Source: Alistipes ihumii AP11 (GTDB lineage: Bacteria > Bacteroidota > Bacteroidia > Bacteroidales > Rikenellaceae). Taken from it: a stretch of 64,000 bases of DNA. The translations under genes and the position numbers were made by a program. How positions within the stretch are numbered: position 1 is the first letter of the stretch; the number at the start of each line of letters is the position of its first letter. Below are positions 7,718-16,725 of the stretch, in pieces. The notes below the pieces were generated by a model. It was given only the letters and a program-made list of their open reading frames with translations. It was not told the DNA's origin and searched no databases. The DNA lies in assembly GCF_025144665.1 (NCBI RefSeq), contig NZ_CP102294.1, forward strand, positions 62,001-126,000, written 5' to 3'.

Positions 7718-9505
7718 CTATTTCTTGACCCAGTCCGTTTCCGCGTCTTTCGTGTAGCAGGGCAGCGTTCCGACTCCGCCCATGAAATAGGTCGCGTCCG
7801 GATCGAAGTCCTGCGGAACATAGATCGTTTCGAGCCGGTTGCCTTCGGATGCGATTCTCGTCAGCGAGAACGGCGACAGGTCCAGTTCTCCGCTCAGCCC
7901 GTTATTGGCGAAGCGCAGTTCCCACAGCCGCGTGCATCCGTCGAGCACGAGGCTTGTCAAGCTGTTGTCGCCGCACAGCACGCCGCCCACTTTCGAGCAA
8001 CCGGTCAGGTCGAGCGACGTCAGTCGGTTGCCGCTGATTTCCAGCCAATAGAGATATTTTTGTTTCGACAGGTCGATGTCCGTCAGCTGATTGTTGTTCA
8101 GATTGATATAGAGATAGGGCAGTCCTGCGTCCTCGTAGCCGCTTCCGGAAGGGCTCGGCGTGTCGAACGTCTTGTCGCCCATGTTGACCGAAGCGATCCG
8201 GTTGTCGGACGCCATCAGGTAGCCGATCTTCGTATTGCTCACGTCGAGCTTGTCGATCCGGTTGTTCTGACAGTTGATCCATACCAGCTCGGCGCTTTGT
8301 GTCAGGTCGAGCGTGCCGATTTCGTTGTAGGCGCAGTAGAGCGTGTCGATCTTCGGGCATTTCGTCACGTCGAGTGCCGACAGCGAGTTATGGCAGCAGT
8401 TGAGTGTCTTCAGTTCGGGATTCCGGCTCAGGTCGAGCGATCCGAGCTTCGGGTTTCCGTATGTGGTCAGCCGTTTGAGTTTCGGGTTGTTCGACACGTC
8501 GAGCTCGTCGAGGCCGAAGCCGGGATAGTTGCTGCTCGCGCAGTTCAGTTCCTCCAGTTCGGGATTACGGCTCAGATCGATATGCTCGATCGGAGTCAGG
8601 TCTCCCCAGCGCGTATGGCAGCACATGCCGAAATCGAGTTTCTTGAGACTCGGGTTGTTCGTCACGTCGAGTTCGCTGATATTCAGGTAGTAGACGCTGA
8701 GCGTTTCGAGCTTCGGATTGTTCGATACGTCGATTTTCGTAATGCCGTCGTCGTCGGTCATGGCGCCGTTGTTCATGCCGCACAGCAAGTGGACCAGTTC
8801 CGTGTTCTGCGATACGTCGAGCGACGTGAGGCGGTTGCTCTCGCAGTTGAGTATCTGCAGATCGCGTAGCGGAGTCACGTCGAGCGATACGATCTGGTTC
8901 GATTTGCACCAGAGGGCCCGGAGTTTCCGGTTGTTCGTCACGTCGAGCGACGTGAGCAGGTTGCTCGTGCAATTGAGACTTTCGAGCTCCGTAAAATATT
9001 CGATGCCCTGGAGCGATTTGATCGACTGGCCGCTCAGTTCCAGCTCGGTGACCAGCGCGGCTTCCCATGCCTGCAGTTTTCCGTCGTTGTTCTTGTCGTA
9101 ATACAGGGTAAGGGCTTGGAACTTGGAGTCCTCGAATTCGACTACTTCGTCGGGATCGTACTCGGCCGTTTCCTCGGAACCCGTTACCGTGCACGTCGCC
9201 TGGACGGCTTCGTTGCTGCGGAGCCGGACCGTGATGATGGCGTCGCCCGTGCTATGCGCCGTTACGTTGCCCGAGTCGTCGACGGTCGCCACTCCGGAAT
9301 CGGAGCTGCTCCATGCGAAGTCCGGCTTTTCCGTCGCGTTTTCGGGCATAACCGTGACGGTCAGTTGCACCGTCTGTCCGATCTGTACGGTTTTCGTCTC
9401 GGTGATCGAGATACCCGTGATCGGAACGTTCGCCCCGTCGTCTTTTGAACAGCCCGCGAGACCTGCCGCGAGCATGAGTGTCAATGCAGTAAGGATTTTA
9501 TTCAT
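7718..9505 (-). CDS. Surface lipoprotein with Ig-like, EF-hand and leucine-rich repeats
   Basis: The 595-residue product has a lipoprotein signal (Cys19 in LAAGLAGC) followed by SKDD, an acidic surface-export signature. A bacterial Ig-like (Big_2) domain spans about residues 28-110 and an EF-hand-like calcium loop residues 137-148 (DKNNDGKLQAWE). About twenty leucine-rich repeats follow, of the pattern LNCxxNxLTSLDVSxNxxL, with period near 21. It is the second gene of a unit headed by a cobalamin riboswitch at 11.45-11.65 kb, 54 bases behind the propeller lipoprotein. Leucine-rich repeats normally bind proteins, so a role in holding a B12-binding protein, host intrinsic factor or a partner receptor is possible, but this is inference. 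I do not know a characterised homologue. The start at 9505 is chosen because it gives the signal peptide directly. Confidence 0.8.
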   Translation of the reverse strand: MNKILTALTLMLAAGLAGCSKDDGANVPITGISITETKTVQIGQTVQLTVTVMPENATEKPDFAWSSSDSGVATVDDSGNVTAHSTGDAIITVRLRSNEAVQATCTVTGSEETAEYDPDEVVEFEDSKFQALTLYYDKNNDGKLQAWEAALVTELELSGQSIKSLQGIEYFTELESLNCTSNLLTSLDVTNNRKLRALWCKSNQIVSLDVTPLRDLQILNCESNRLTSLDVSQNTELVHLLCGMNNGAMTDDDGITKIDVSNNPKLETLSVYYLNISELDVTNNPSLKKLDFGMCCHTRWGDLTPIEHIDLSRNPELEELNCASSNYPGFGLDELDVSNNPKLKRLTTYGNPKLGSLDLSRNPELKTLNCCHNSLSALDVTKCPKIDTLYCAYNEIGTLDLTQSAELVWINCQNNRIDKLDVSNTKIGYLMASDNRIASVNMGDKTFDTPSPSGSGYEDAGLPYLYINLNNNQLTDIDLSKQKYLYWLEISGNRLTSLDLTGCSKVGGVLCGDNSLTSLVLDGCTRLWELRFANNGLSGELDLSPFSLTRIASEGNRLETIYVPQDFDPDATYFMGGVGTLPCYTKDAETDWVKK

Positions 9506-9559
9506 TATCGCAGTGTATTGCATGGTGTCGTTTGCCTTGTGAATGGATGTTCGGTTCCG

Positions 9560-11299
9560 TTATTCGGCGAAGGAGTAGGTCGAAACGATGCCGCCATCGC
9601 CTGCGACTTTGCCGATTCGGGACTCGACGCCGGTCATTCGGGTACCGTCGCTTATACGGTATACTTCCGTATAGACGTGATAGAAATCCGTCGTAGGAAC
9701 GTAGAGCAGGCCATCGGGAGTGGCGGTCATGTATTTGGCCAGCGATCGGCTCGTCGTGGCGAAAACGCTCGTTTTGCCTGTTTGGCAGTCGTACCGGTAA
9801 ATCTGGGTGGCCGAATATCCCTCTTGTTTGATGAACAGCTCGTCGCTTGTCGCCGAGGCGCATGCCATGCAGCCGTACAGGCCGTTGCCCACGCTGACCA
9901 TCGGAAGCCCCTCTATCGCCAACGTCCGCTCGGTCGTCGCATAGGTCTGCGGATCGATCGTCAGTACCGACGCGGAGGAAGTGGCTGTCGTTCCCCACAT
10001 CCAGAACGGATTTGCCGTCTTGTCGATTTTTCCCGCCACTACGGCGTAGAATTTGCCGTCGCGGCCCTTCACGACGTCGCAGACCTGACGGTCCTCGTCC
10101 ACGTCGATCGTCCGGATTACCTGGTCGGTTTCGGTGTCGATCACCGCGATCTTGTTACCGTTGCCGACCATGATGTATTTCCCGTTCTTGACCATGTGCG
10201 AGTAGCACGGGCCGTCGACGCCGACCGCACCGTATGTGGCGTCGATCGTCGTGAACGTATTCATTCCGTCCGGAGCGACCTTCAGCACGCCGATGCCGGT
10301 CTGGTTATTGGCGTTGCTTGAATTATACAGTACATAGAACTTGCTGGTGTCGATTACCTGCAGATTGTAGATTTCCGATGAGGACTGAAGCGTGGCGGGA
10401 TCGAAGCCCTCGGCCGTAATGATTTTTTCCTTCTTGAGCGTCTGGGCGTCGCAGGCGATGACGGCCGAACGGTTGGACTGGTTATTCGGAATCAGGATAT
10501 AGAGCTTGTTGTCGTAAATGCTCAGGTCGTTGATTCCGTTCGTGCTGCCCGTACTTTCGCCGTTGACGGTCGTATACAGGTTATCCTCGTAGAACGTTCC
10601 CTCGCCGCTCGGATCGAAAAAGCCCAGTCCGCCGGCAGTCGAGCCGAATATCCATAACCCGTTCTTGTAGGGACCGTTGAAATTGACCGTAAACGCCGAG
10701 TCTTCCGACGCGATCCCGTCCAGATTGACGGCCGAAACGGTAACGGCCAGCGATCCGCTCCGGTCGGAGACCGGAATGTCCAGCGTCGCGCCGGTAGCGG
10801 TCTCGACCGTGTCGCCGTCGATCGTCCATACGTAGCTCGCTACTTCGACGTTCGATACCTCGACGGTCAGCTTGACAGCCGTTCCCACGGCCACCTCGAC
10901 CGGGTCGCTCAGCGCTTCGTCGTTGCAGGAGATCGACGCGATGACGGGAGCCGGATCGACTACCTGCAACTCTCCGATCTGTTTGGTCGTGACTCCGCCG
11001 TCGGCGTTGTAAAGATTGACCGAAATATCGTACGTGCCGCGCTGCGCAGGCGTGAAGTCGAACCTAACGCTTTCGCTTTCGATTTTTTCGTTGACGATCC
11101 ATTCGTAGCGGTCGATCGCGACGTTTTCGCACTCGACCGAGAAGCCGACGGTCTGGCCCGTCGTGATTTTCATTTGGCCTTCGGTCGCGCCGATGATCTC
11201 GACCTTCGAGACTTCGGGCAGCGGCAGCGAGTCGTCCTTCGAGCACGACGTCAGCACGAGCGCTGCGGCCAGAAAACAGAACAGTAGCTTTTTCATCAT
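9560..11299 (-). CDS. PKD-like/propeller surface lipoprotein under B12 control
   Basis: The 579-residue product has a lipoprotein signal with Cys19 followed by SKDD, so it is probably displayed on the cell surface. Two PKD/Ig-like beta-sandwich domains occupy about residues 30-115 and 118-205. A YncE/DUF5074-type propeller follows (about 210-575), with blade phrases such as VIACDAQTL, VIDTETDQVI, LTIDPQTYAT and YDCQTGK. It is the first gene after the minus-strand cobalamin riboswitch. The propeller resembles the BtuG class, so it is a candidate second cobalamin-binding lipoprotein, longer by its two N-terminal sandwich domains. Direct binding is inference. MM at the N-terminus allows a start at 11299 or 11296. 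Confidence 0.78.
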   Translation of the reverse strand: MMKKLLFCFLAAALVLTSCSKDDSLPLPEVSKVEIIGATEGQMKITTGQTVGFSVECENVAIDRYEWIVNEKIESESVRFDFTPAQRGTYDISVNLYNADGGVTTKQIGELQVVDPAPVIASISCNDEALSDPVEVAVGTAVKLTVEVSNVEVASYVWTIDGDTVETATGATLDIPVSDRSGSLAVTVSAVNLDGIASEDSAFTVNFNGPYKNGLWIFGSTAGGLGFFDPSGEGTFYEDNLYTTVNGESTGSTNGINDLSIYDNKLYILIPNNQSNRSAVIACDAQTLKKEKIITAEGFDPATLQSSSEIYNLQVIDTSKFYVLYNSSNANNQTGIGVLKVAPDGMNTFTTIDATYGAVGVDGPCYSHMVKNGKYIMVGNGNKIAVIDTETDQVIRTIDVDEDRQVCDVVKGRDGKFYAVVAGKIDKTANPFWMWGTTATSSASVLTIDPQTYATTERTLAIEGLPMVSVGNGLYGCMACASATSDELFIKQEGYSATQIYRYDCQTGKTSVFATTSRSLAKYMTATPDGLLYVPTTDFYHVYTEVYRISDGTRMTGVESRIGKVAGDGGIVSTYSFAE

Positions 11300-11451
11300 T
11301 GCTGTAAATTTGGTTAAAAATGATATGGAGATTTTACAGCAAGCGATGTACGGGTGAGAAATACCCTCCGGAAAGATACGCGCCGGCCGGCGCGCGACAT
11401 CGAATGATTACCACCCATAAACCGCAGGCAAGTAAAATCCGTTCGCTCAGG

Positions 11452-11650
11452 CAGGTCTTCTGACTCGTCTCTGTTTTAAAGCCTTCCCGACGACAGCGGC
11501 GCCAGTGACATAAATTTTAAAACTTTTTGACCCTGCAGAAGACGCTTCTTCCGGCGCAGGGCAGAGACATACAGCAGCGGTTACTGTTGCCGATTCGCAC
11601 GGCATTCCCTATTAATTCCTGCTCGGCGAAGCGGAATTCGCCGTCTCGGA
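11452..11650 (-). promoter_or_regulatory. Second cobalamin riboswitch, upstream of the two lipoproteins
   Basis: Read on the minus strand, all landmarks of the cobalamin aptamer appear: GGGAAT core (11604-11609), GTGCGAATCGG, CAACAG, CCGCTGCTGTATGTC, B12 box GTCACTG (11503-11509) and the closing GAGTCAGAAGACC element (11454-11466). It lies about 150 bases upstream of the 11299 start. It is clearly related to the plus-strand copy at 4.1-4.2 kb but not identical, so it is not a recent duplicate. Confidence 0.93.
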
Positions 11651-11663
11651 AACCATTGCGAGG

Positions 11664-11671
11664 CAAAGATA
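11664..11671 (-). promoter_or_regulatory. TAnnTTTG promoter element for the minus riboswitch unit
   Basis: TATCTTTG on the minus strand lies directly upstream of the aptamer. I see no clear upstream TTTG at the expected spacing. Confidence 0.6.
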
Positions 11672-11996
11672 GTATTTTTTCGGAGATATTTCATTTTTAG
11701 TCCGATATATTCTTCTTTTTCGGACAACATGTGCGGCGGCATTCCGTTGCCGGACCGGTCTCGGACCGCTTGTTCGGAAAGGTGGTTTTTTCCCTTTCGG
11801 GTTGCGGAACGTTCGGCGACGGCTGCCCGTGCGATCCCCCTCTCGGCGGTTTCAGGCTTTTGCGCTATACGGAGAAGATTGCGTCCGCCTCGGCGGCAGA
11901 TTAGCACGGGATTTGTACGGAGCGTAGAGACGGCGGAGCCGCCGGTATGACCGGGTGAAAAGTTATCGCTTTCCGCCCGATTGAGCGGAAACGAAT

Positions 11997-12167
11997 ATGG
12001 GAAGACGCGAAGAACTCGAATACGAAATAGCCGAGATGCGCAAGCGGATCGACCGCGCGCCGGAGAATACTCCGGACGAGGTATTGGAACTGTGGCACCA
12101 GCAGCTCGACAGCGCATGGTTCGAACTGAACAACCTGTACGACGACTACGAAACGGAAACCGAGTGA
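11997..12167 (+). CDS. Small charged hypothetical protein, 56 aa
   Basis: The short frame from ATG 11997 encodes a Glu/Arg-rich, probably helical protein (it begins MGRREELEYEIAEMRKRID and ends YETETE) with no signal peptide or membrane segment. Composition is like a real protein rather than a shadow: a coiled-coil-like charge pattern with two Trp. It lies 77 bases before the peroxiredoxin start on the same strand and may be co-transcribed. I do not recognise it. Confidence 0.5.
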   Translation: MGRREELEYEIAEMRKRIDRAPENTPDEVLELWHQQLDSAWFELNNLYDDYETETE

Positions 12168-12244
12168 TTCGTCCGTTCCGTCGCAGCGTTTTTTGCAAGG
12201 ACCCTGTTCGCCCGCCGTCGGATACGATCATCAAAAAAGGAATT

Positions 12245-12949
12245 ATGGAAAATCAAACGCACTCCGTGCCGAGAATCGGGGAGAAAGCCCCCGCCTTCAC
12301 GGCTTCGACAACGCAGGGGCCGATCCGGTTCCCCGACGATTTCAAGGGCAAATGGGTCCTTCTTTTCAGCCATCCGGCCGATTTCACGCCGGTCTGCACG
12401 TCCGAGTTCATGACTTTCGGGGCGATGTCCCGCGATTTCGAAAGGCTCGGATGCCAATTGATCGGTTTGTCGGTCGACAGCCTCTCGAGCCATCTGGCAT
12501 GGCTTCATACGATTCGCGAGCGGATCGAGTTCAACGGCATGAAAAACGTCGACGTGCGCTTCCCGCTGATCGACGACGTTTCGATGCACGTCGCTACGCT
12601 GTACGGTATGATTCATCCCGGCGAGAGCGGGACGAAAGCCGTCCGTGCCGTATTCTTTATCGATCCCGACGCGGTCATCCGTGCGATCATCTATTATCCG
12701 CTGGCGCTCGGACGCAATTTCGACGAGCTCAGACGAGTGCTCGTCGGGCTTCAGACGATCGATCGTTTCCATGTTTCGCTGCCGGCCGACTGGCGGCCCG
12801 GCGACGAGGTCGTCGTACCGTCGCCCGGTACGATGGATGCTCTGGACCGTCAGGAAGAGCATCCGGCCGATGGCGTGACGTGCCACGACTGGTTCTTCTG
12901 TACGCGCAAGCTGACCGAGGAAGAGCAGCAGGAAATGGCGATCGGCTGA
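12245..12949 (+). CDS. 1-Cys (Prx6-type) peroxiredoxin
   Basis: The 234-residue thioredoxin-fold peroxidase reduces hydrogen peroxide and organic peroxides in the cytoplasm. The peroxidatic Cys lies in the motif PVCTSEF near residue 50, preceded by HPADFTP, and a Prx6-type C-terminal extension is present (FHVSLPADWRPGDEVVVPSP). A Cys also lies in the C-terminal DWFFC; whether it acts as a resolving Cys is unknown. The start at 12245 is preferred over upstream frames because the protein then begins just before the conserved domain. Confidence 0.92.
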   Translation: MENQTHSVPRIGEKAPAFTASTTQGPIRFPDDFKGKWVLLFSHPADFTPVCTSEFMTFGAMSRDFERLGCQLIGLSVDSLSSHLAWLHTIRERIEFNGMKNVDVRFPLIDDVSMHVATLYGMIHPGESGTKAVRAVFFIDPDAVIRAIIYYPLALGRNFDELRRVLVGLQTIDRFHVSLPADWRPGDEVVVPSPGTMDALDRQEEHPADGVTCHDWFFCTRKLTEEEQQEMAIG

Positions 12950-13275
12950 GCCGGCCGGCTTGGGGCGGAAGCCGTTCCGGGATCGGCTCGTTCCGACGAA
13001 CTTTCCCGTTCGGCGGGGAATGTCTTTCCCGAAGATTCTGTCCGTATCTTCTTATTTTGCCGCCTTGGGCCGCATCGGTCCGAACCCGGCGCATGGCTTA
13101 GTCCGTTTTATGCTCCGTTGCCTGCTCCCTCCCGGATTGGGGACAGTCCGGGCCCCGAGCTGCGTAACCGGTCTCTTCCGGTATGCGGGCGGTGCATCGT
13201 TCCGTACTCTCCGGGGACGGAAATGCCGAGCGGTGCGGGATCGGACGACTGCCGACCGATCGTCGTTTCTGGAGG
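12950..13275. other. Intergenic region, nothing identified
   Basis: About 326 GC-rich bases separate the peroxiredoxin (plus) and a convergent lipoprotein (minus). Open frames here are Arg/Pro/Ser-rich shadows. I found no clear terminator. Confidence 0.5.
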
Positions 13276-13782
13276 TCAGATCGGCTGGCCGGCCAGATCG
13301 TCGGGAAACATCATTCTCCGTTCCCAGTCCACGTTGGGCTTGACGATCAGATAGACCCTGACCCGCGTCGCTTTCGGCCTGCTTCCCTTGCGCTTGAACT
13401 CTATGCAATAGCGGACGCCCGGCTTGGCGCAGACGTTATCGAGGCGCAGGGCAGTGAAGTCGCCGGGCTCGAATTCGTATTCCGATATGCTGAACGGTCG
13501 GGGCGATCCGGCGGGCAGTTGCGGCTCGATCAGGTCGTAATCCAGTTCCGCTCCGGCGTTTTTCACTCCGTCGAACAGGAAGAGCTTCCAGTCGTCTTCG
13601 GCTATTATGCCGGGATTCCGGCAATCGTCGTATTTAGGGAAGATCAGCTTGAACGATTCGATTCTCCATGAGATTCCGAGAATGCCTTTTCTTTCTCGGT
13701 AAGGCTCCCGACAGCCTTTCGTACTGCCGTTGCATCCGGCCAGCAACAGCATGCCTGTGCATAGTGCTACCACTTTTTTCAT
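13276..13782 (-). CDS. Hypothetical lipoprotein
   Basis: The 168-residue product has a clear lipoprotein signal (MKKVVALCTGMLLLAGC, Cys17). Its body contains alternating hydrophobic and charged short strands, consistent with a small beta-sandwich. The motifs are not ones I recognise, and several Cys remain after the lipobox. It stands alone between the peroxiredoxin and tRNA-Met. The envelope location is well supported; function is unknown. Confidence 0.75.
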   Translation of the reverse strand: MKKVVALCTGMLLLAGCNGSTKGCREPYRERKGILGISWRIESFKLIFPKYDDCRNPGIIAEDDWKLFLFDGVKNAGAELDYDLIEPQLPAGSPRPFSISEYEFEPGDFTALRLDNVCAKPGVRYCIEFKRKGSRPKATRVRVYLIVKPNVDWERRMMFPDDLAGQPI

Positions 13783-14062
13783 AATTCACTGTTTTTGTCG
13801 GACCGACGGTCCGCATGGAAAGTGATTCCGTGTTGCCGGGTGAATGAGTCAGGCACCGTCGCCTGATCCGGTTTGTTGGGTTTGTTTGTCCTGCTAATAT
13901 AAGGAAATATATCGGAATGGAAAAGCCTGCCGGCGGATTTGGGTATTTCCGGCGATGTTTTCCGGCTTTATGGCTTGGGTCCCGCATTCGGAGGGCGTTG
14001 CGTCTGCGTTCGGGAGAAACGGTTTGTCCCGGCCGTCCGGGGAACGAGACCGATGAAGAAAA

Positions 14063-14096
14063 ACAGACACCGCCGAAATGCTTCGGCAGTGTCTGT
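14063..14096 (-). terminator. Terminator of tRNA-Met
   Basis: A 15-bp stem (14063-14077 with 14082-14096, one G-T pair) has a 4-base loop and is followed on the minus strand by TTTTTC. It starts three bases after the tRNA. Confidence 0.9.
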
Positions 14097-14098
14097 CG

Positions 14099-14172
<74 letters not shown>

Positions 14173-14295
14173 TTATGTGATTCGAGGCTTAAACTTGCCC
14201 TCCGACGGGCTCCGTGAAGCCGGCTTAAAACCTGTTCTTCCCGTTTGTCCGTAGAGGTTATTCCTCTCTTGCGGGCAGCCTCGCTTTTCCGCCGA

Positions 14296-14326
14296 CAAAG
14301 GTAAAATCTTTTCACGATTTTGCAAA
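14296..14326 (-). promoter_or_regulatory. Promoter of tRNA-Met
   Basis: On the minus strand TTTG (14323-14326), exactly 19 bases, then TACCTTTG (14296-14303). This is a textbook Bacteroidota promoter, leaving a leader of about 120 bases to the tRNA. Confidence 0.75.
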
Positions 14327-14411
14327 GCCTCTGCGATTTTCGACGGGGCCGTCCGGCCGGCCGCTGCCGCCGGTCGCCGGTGCGCGACGGTCTGTCGGAC
14401 GGTTCGAGGCG

Positions 14412-16640
14412 TCATTTCAGCGCCCGATAATTGAGCAGCCCTTCTTCCAGAAAATCGACGAACGCCTGCACATCGAGGTTGTAGCCCCGTCCCGGGACCA
14501 GCGGCCGCTCGTCGGGCCCGAGGATCAGGTAGTAGGGTTGCGAATTGATTCCGAACCGCTTGTGGGCCAGATAGGCATTGATCTTCCCGATGCTTTTGAG
14601 CGTCCGTCCGTCCGGCGTGGCGATCCACTCGCTTTCGGACAGGACCTTCTTATCATCGGAATACAGCGCGACGATCACGAAGTCGTCGCGCAGCAGTCGC
14701 AGCACCTGCGGGTCCGACCAAACCTTGGCCTCCATTTCCCGGCAGTTGACGCAGCCGTGTCCCGTATAGTCGACAAACAGGGGCTTCCCGACCTGACGAG
14801 CGTACTGTGCGGCCTCGTCCAGATCGAAAAAGCCCCGGAGACCGTGCGGCAGCTTCAGAAAGTCGCTGTGCTTCGGCTTGGGAAACGCGTCTTTGTCCGG
14901 TACGGCGGCCGAAGGCGACGGTACGGCAGGCACGAAGTCCTGAGTTTCGAGCGGCGGCAGGTAGCCCGATATGCCTTTCAGCGGAGCGCCCCACATGCCG
15001 GGGATCAGGTATACGACGAACGAGAACGTGACGACCGACAGCAGCAGCCGTGCGACGCCGATCGATTTCACCTCGCTGTCGTGTTTGAAACGCAGCTTGC
15101 CGAGCAGATAAAAGCCCAGCAGCGAGAAGATGACGATCCACAGCGCCAGATATACTTCCCGGTCGAGAATTCCCCAATGGTAGGTTTGGTCGGCGACGCT
15201 GAGGAACTTCAGTCCGAGCGCGAGCTCCAGAAATCCCAGTACGACCTTGACCGAATTGAGCCAGCCTCCGCTTTTGGGCAGGCGGTTCAGCAGCGAGGGG
15301 AACAGGGCGAACAGCGTGAAGGGCAGCGCGAACACGACCGAGAAGGCCAGCATCGTGAAAACGGGAGCCCATATCTCGCCCGAAGTCGACTTGATCAGTA
15401 CGGAACCCACGATCGGGCCCGTGCACGAGAACGAGACCAGCACGAGCGTCAGCGCCATGAAAAAGATACCTGTCAGGCCGCCCCGGTCCGCCCGTTCGTC
15501 GCTTCGGTTCACCAAACGGCTCGGCATCGTGATCTCGAACGCTCCGAAAAAGGAGGCGGCGAAAACCATGAAGACGAGGAAGAAGATCACGTTCGGAATC
15601 CAGTGCGTGGCCAGCCAGTTGAAAATGTCGGCCGTGACGGTTCCCTGTCCGAAGAGGTTGGTGATGACGATGATGATCGTGATAGGCAACGTGTAGAGTC
15701 CGACGATGCAAAGTCCGTAGGCCAGCGCTCTGAATCGGCCCCGCGTCCGGTTCTCGCTGCCTTTCATGAAAAACGACACGGTCATCGGAATCATCGGAAA
15801 GACGCAGGGTGTCAGCAGGGCCGCCAGTCCCCACAGCATGGCCTCGACGATGGCGGCCCACAGTGATCCTCCGGTCTCTTGGGCAGACGAGGCGGCAGGC
15901 CGGAGTGCGCTTTCCTGTCCGTCCGGTTCGGCGGAAGCGGCGGCTTCCGCCTTGTCTGTCCGATCCTCGGTCGGCGAGTCCGCTTTCGGGGACGGCTTGT
16001 CGCCGAAAGAAATTTTCGTCTGCGAGAGGGGACTCTGTCCGTCCGCCGCCTCGTTTGCCCGGCCTCGGGCTTCGGTCGTCTGCCGTATGTCCGGAGCAGG
16101 TTTCGTTTCCGCCTGCGCCGGTCTCTCGGTACCGGTTGCACCCGTGCCGCCCGCTGTCTGTCCTGCCGAGGCTCCGCGTATCGTGAACGTCAGAGTCCGC
16201 TCTTCGGGCGGCAGACAGCTGCCTTCGTCGCAGGCCATCCATTCGACGGTAGCCTTCAGCGTAATGTCGCCGGCCTTTTTGAGCCGTACCCGCTGGGTGA
16301 ACACGGCTTTCGAGGCATAGGTCCCGATTTCCATGCCGAACAGCTCGTCGCGGACCCGGCGGGGAGGCGCGGGTTCCGCGATGCCGCCGATCAGCTCCGC
16401 ATCCGGGTTCGATTCGAAAGAGATGGTCGTCGGGTTGGGGCCGCCTTCGTAAGGCCCCGTGTCGTATATGTGCCAGGGCGCTTCGATCCGGGCCTCGATC
16501 CGGAGCAGGTATACGTCTTCGCCCATGCTCTCGACGGAGGTTTCCCATGCGACCGGATCGGGTTTCTGGGCTTCGAGCCCGATGGCCGGCAACAGCAGCA
16601 GCGCCGACAACAGCAACTTGAACGGAAGGGTTCGGCTCAT
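14412..16640 (-). CDS. dsbD: DsbD-type thiol:disulfide interchange protein
   Basis: This inner-membrane protein of 742 residues carries reducing power from cytoplasmic thioredoxin to the periplasm. Order of parts: signal peptide; N-terminal DsbD-like beta-sandwich (about 25-150); a Pro/Ala/Lys-rich linker (about 155-250); the eight-helix DsbD/CcdA membrane domain (about 255-560) with conserved Cys in LLTPCVFPMIP and SFSCTGPIVGS; and a C-terminal thioredoxin domain with GHGCVNCREME (CxxC, near residue 632). It ends in a thioredoxin-like cis-Pro region (NSQPYYL). It lies 86 bases behind the amidophosphoribosyltransferase gene. No cytochrome c maturation gene is near, so its targets cannot be read from context. 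Confidence 0.92.
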   Translation of the reverse strand: MSRTLPFKLLLSALLLLPAIGLEAQKPDPVAWETSVESMGEDVYLLRIEARIEAPWHIYDTGPYEGGPNPTTISFESNPDAELIGGIAEPAPPRRVRDELFGMEIGTYASKAVFTQRVRLKKAGDITLKATVEWMACDEGSCLPPEERTLTFTIRGASAGQTAGGTGATGTERPAQAETKPAPDIRQTTEARGRANEAADGQSPLSQTKISFGDKPSPKADSPTEDRTDKAEAAASAEPDGQESALRPAASSAQETGGSLWAAIVEAMLWGLAALLTPCVFPMIPMTVSFFMKGSENRTRGRFRALAYGLCIVGLYTLPITIIIVITNLFGQGTVTADIFNWLATHWIPNVIFFLVFMVFAASFFGAFEITMPSRLVNRSDERADRGGLTGIFFMALTLVLVSFSCTGPIVGSVLIKSTSGEIWAPVFTMLAFSVVFALPFTLFALFPSLLNRLPKSGGWLNSVKVVLGFLELALGLKFLSVADQTYHWGILDREVYLALWIVIFSLLGFYLLGKLRFKHDSEVKSIGVARLLLSVVTFSFVVYLIPGMWGAPLKGISGYLPPLETQDFVPAVPSPSAAVPDKDAFPKPKHSDFLKLPHGLRGFFDLDEAAQYARQVGKPLFVDYTGHGCVNCREMEAKVWSDPQVLRLLRDDFVIVALYSDDKKVLSESEWIATPDGRTLKSIGKINAYLAHKRFGINSQPYYLILGPDERPLVPGRGYNLDVQAFVDFLEEGLLNYRALK

Positions 16641-16725
16641 AAGGTATTCGTATTCGTGGTTGAGACGGGAACGGGATTTCTTTCTCCGCCGTGTCGCTCG
16701 CTCGGTCCCGGACGGCCGTCTTGGT

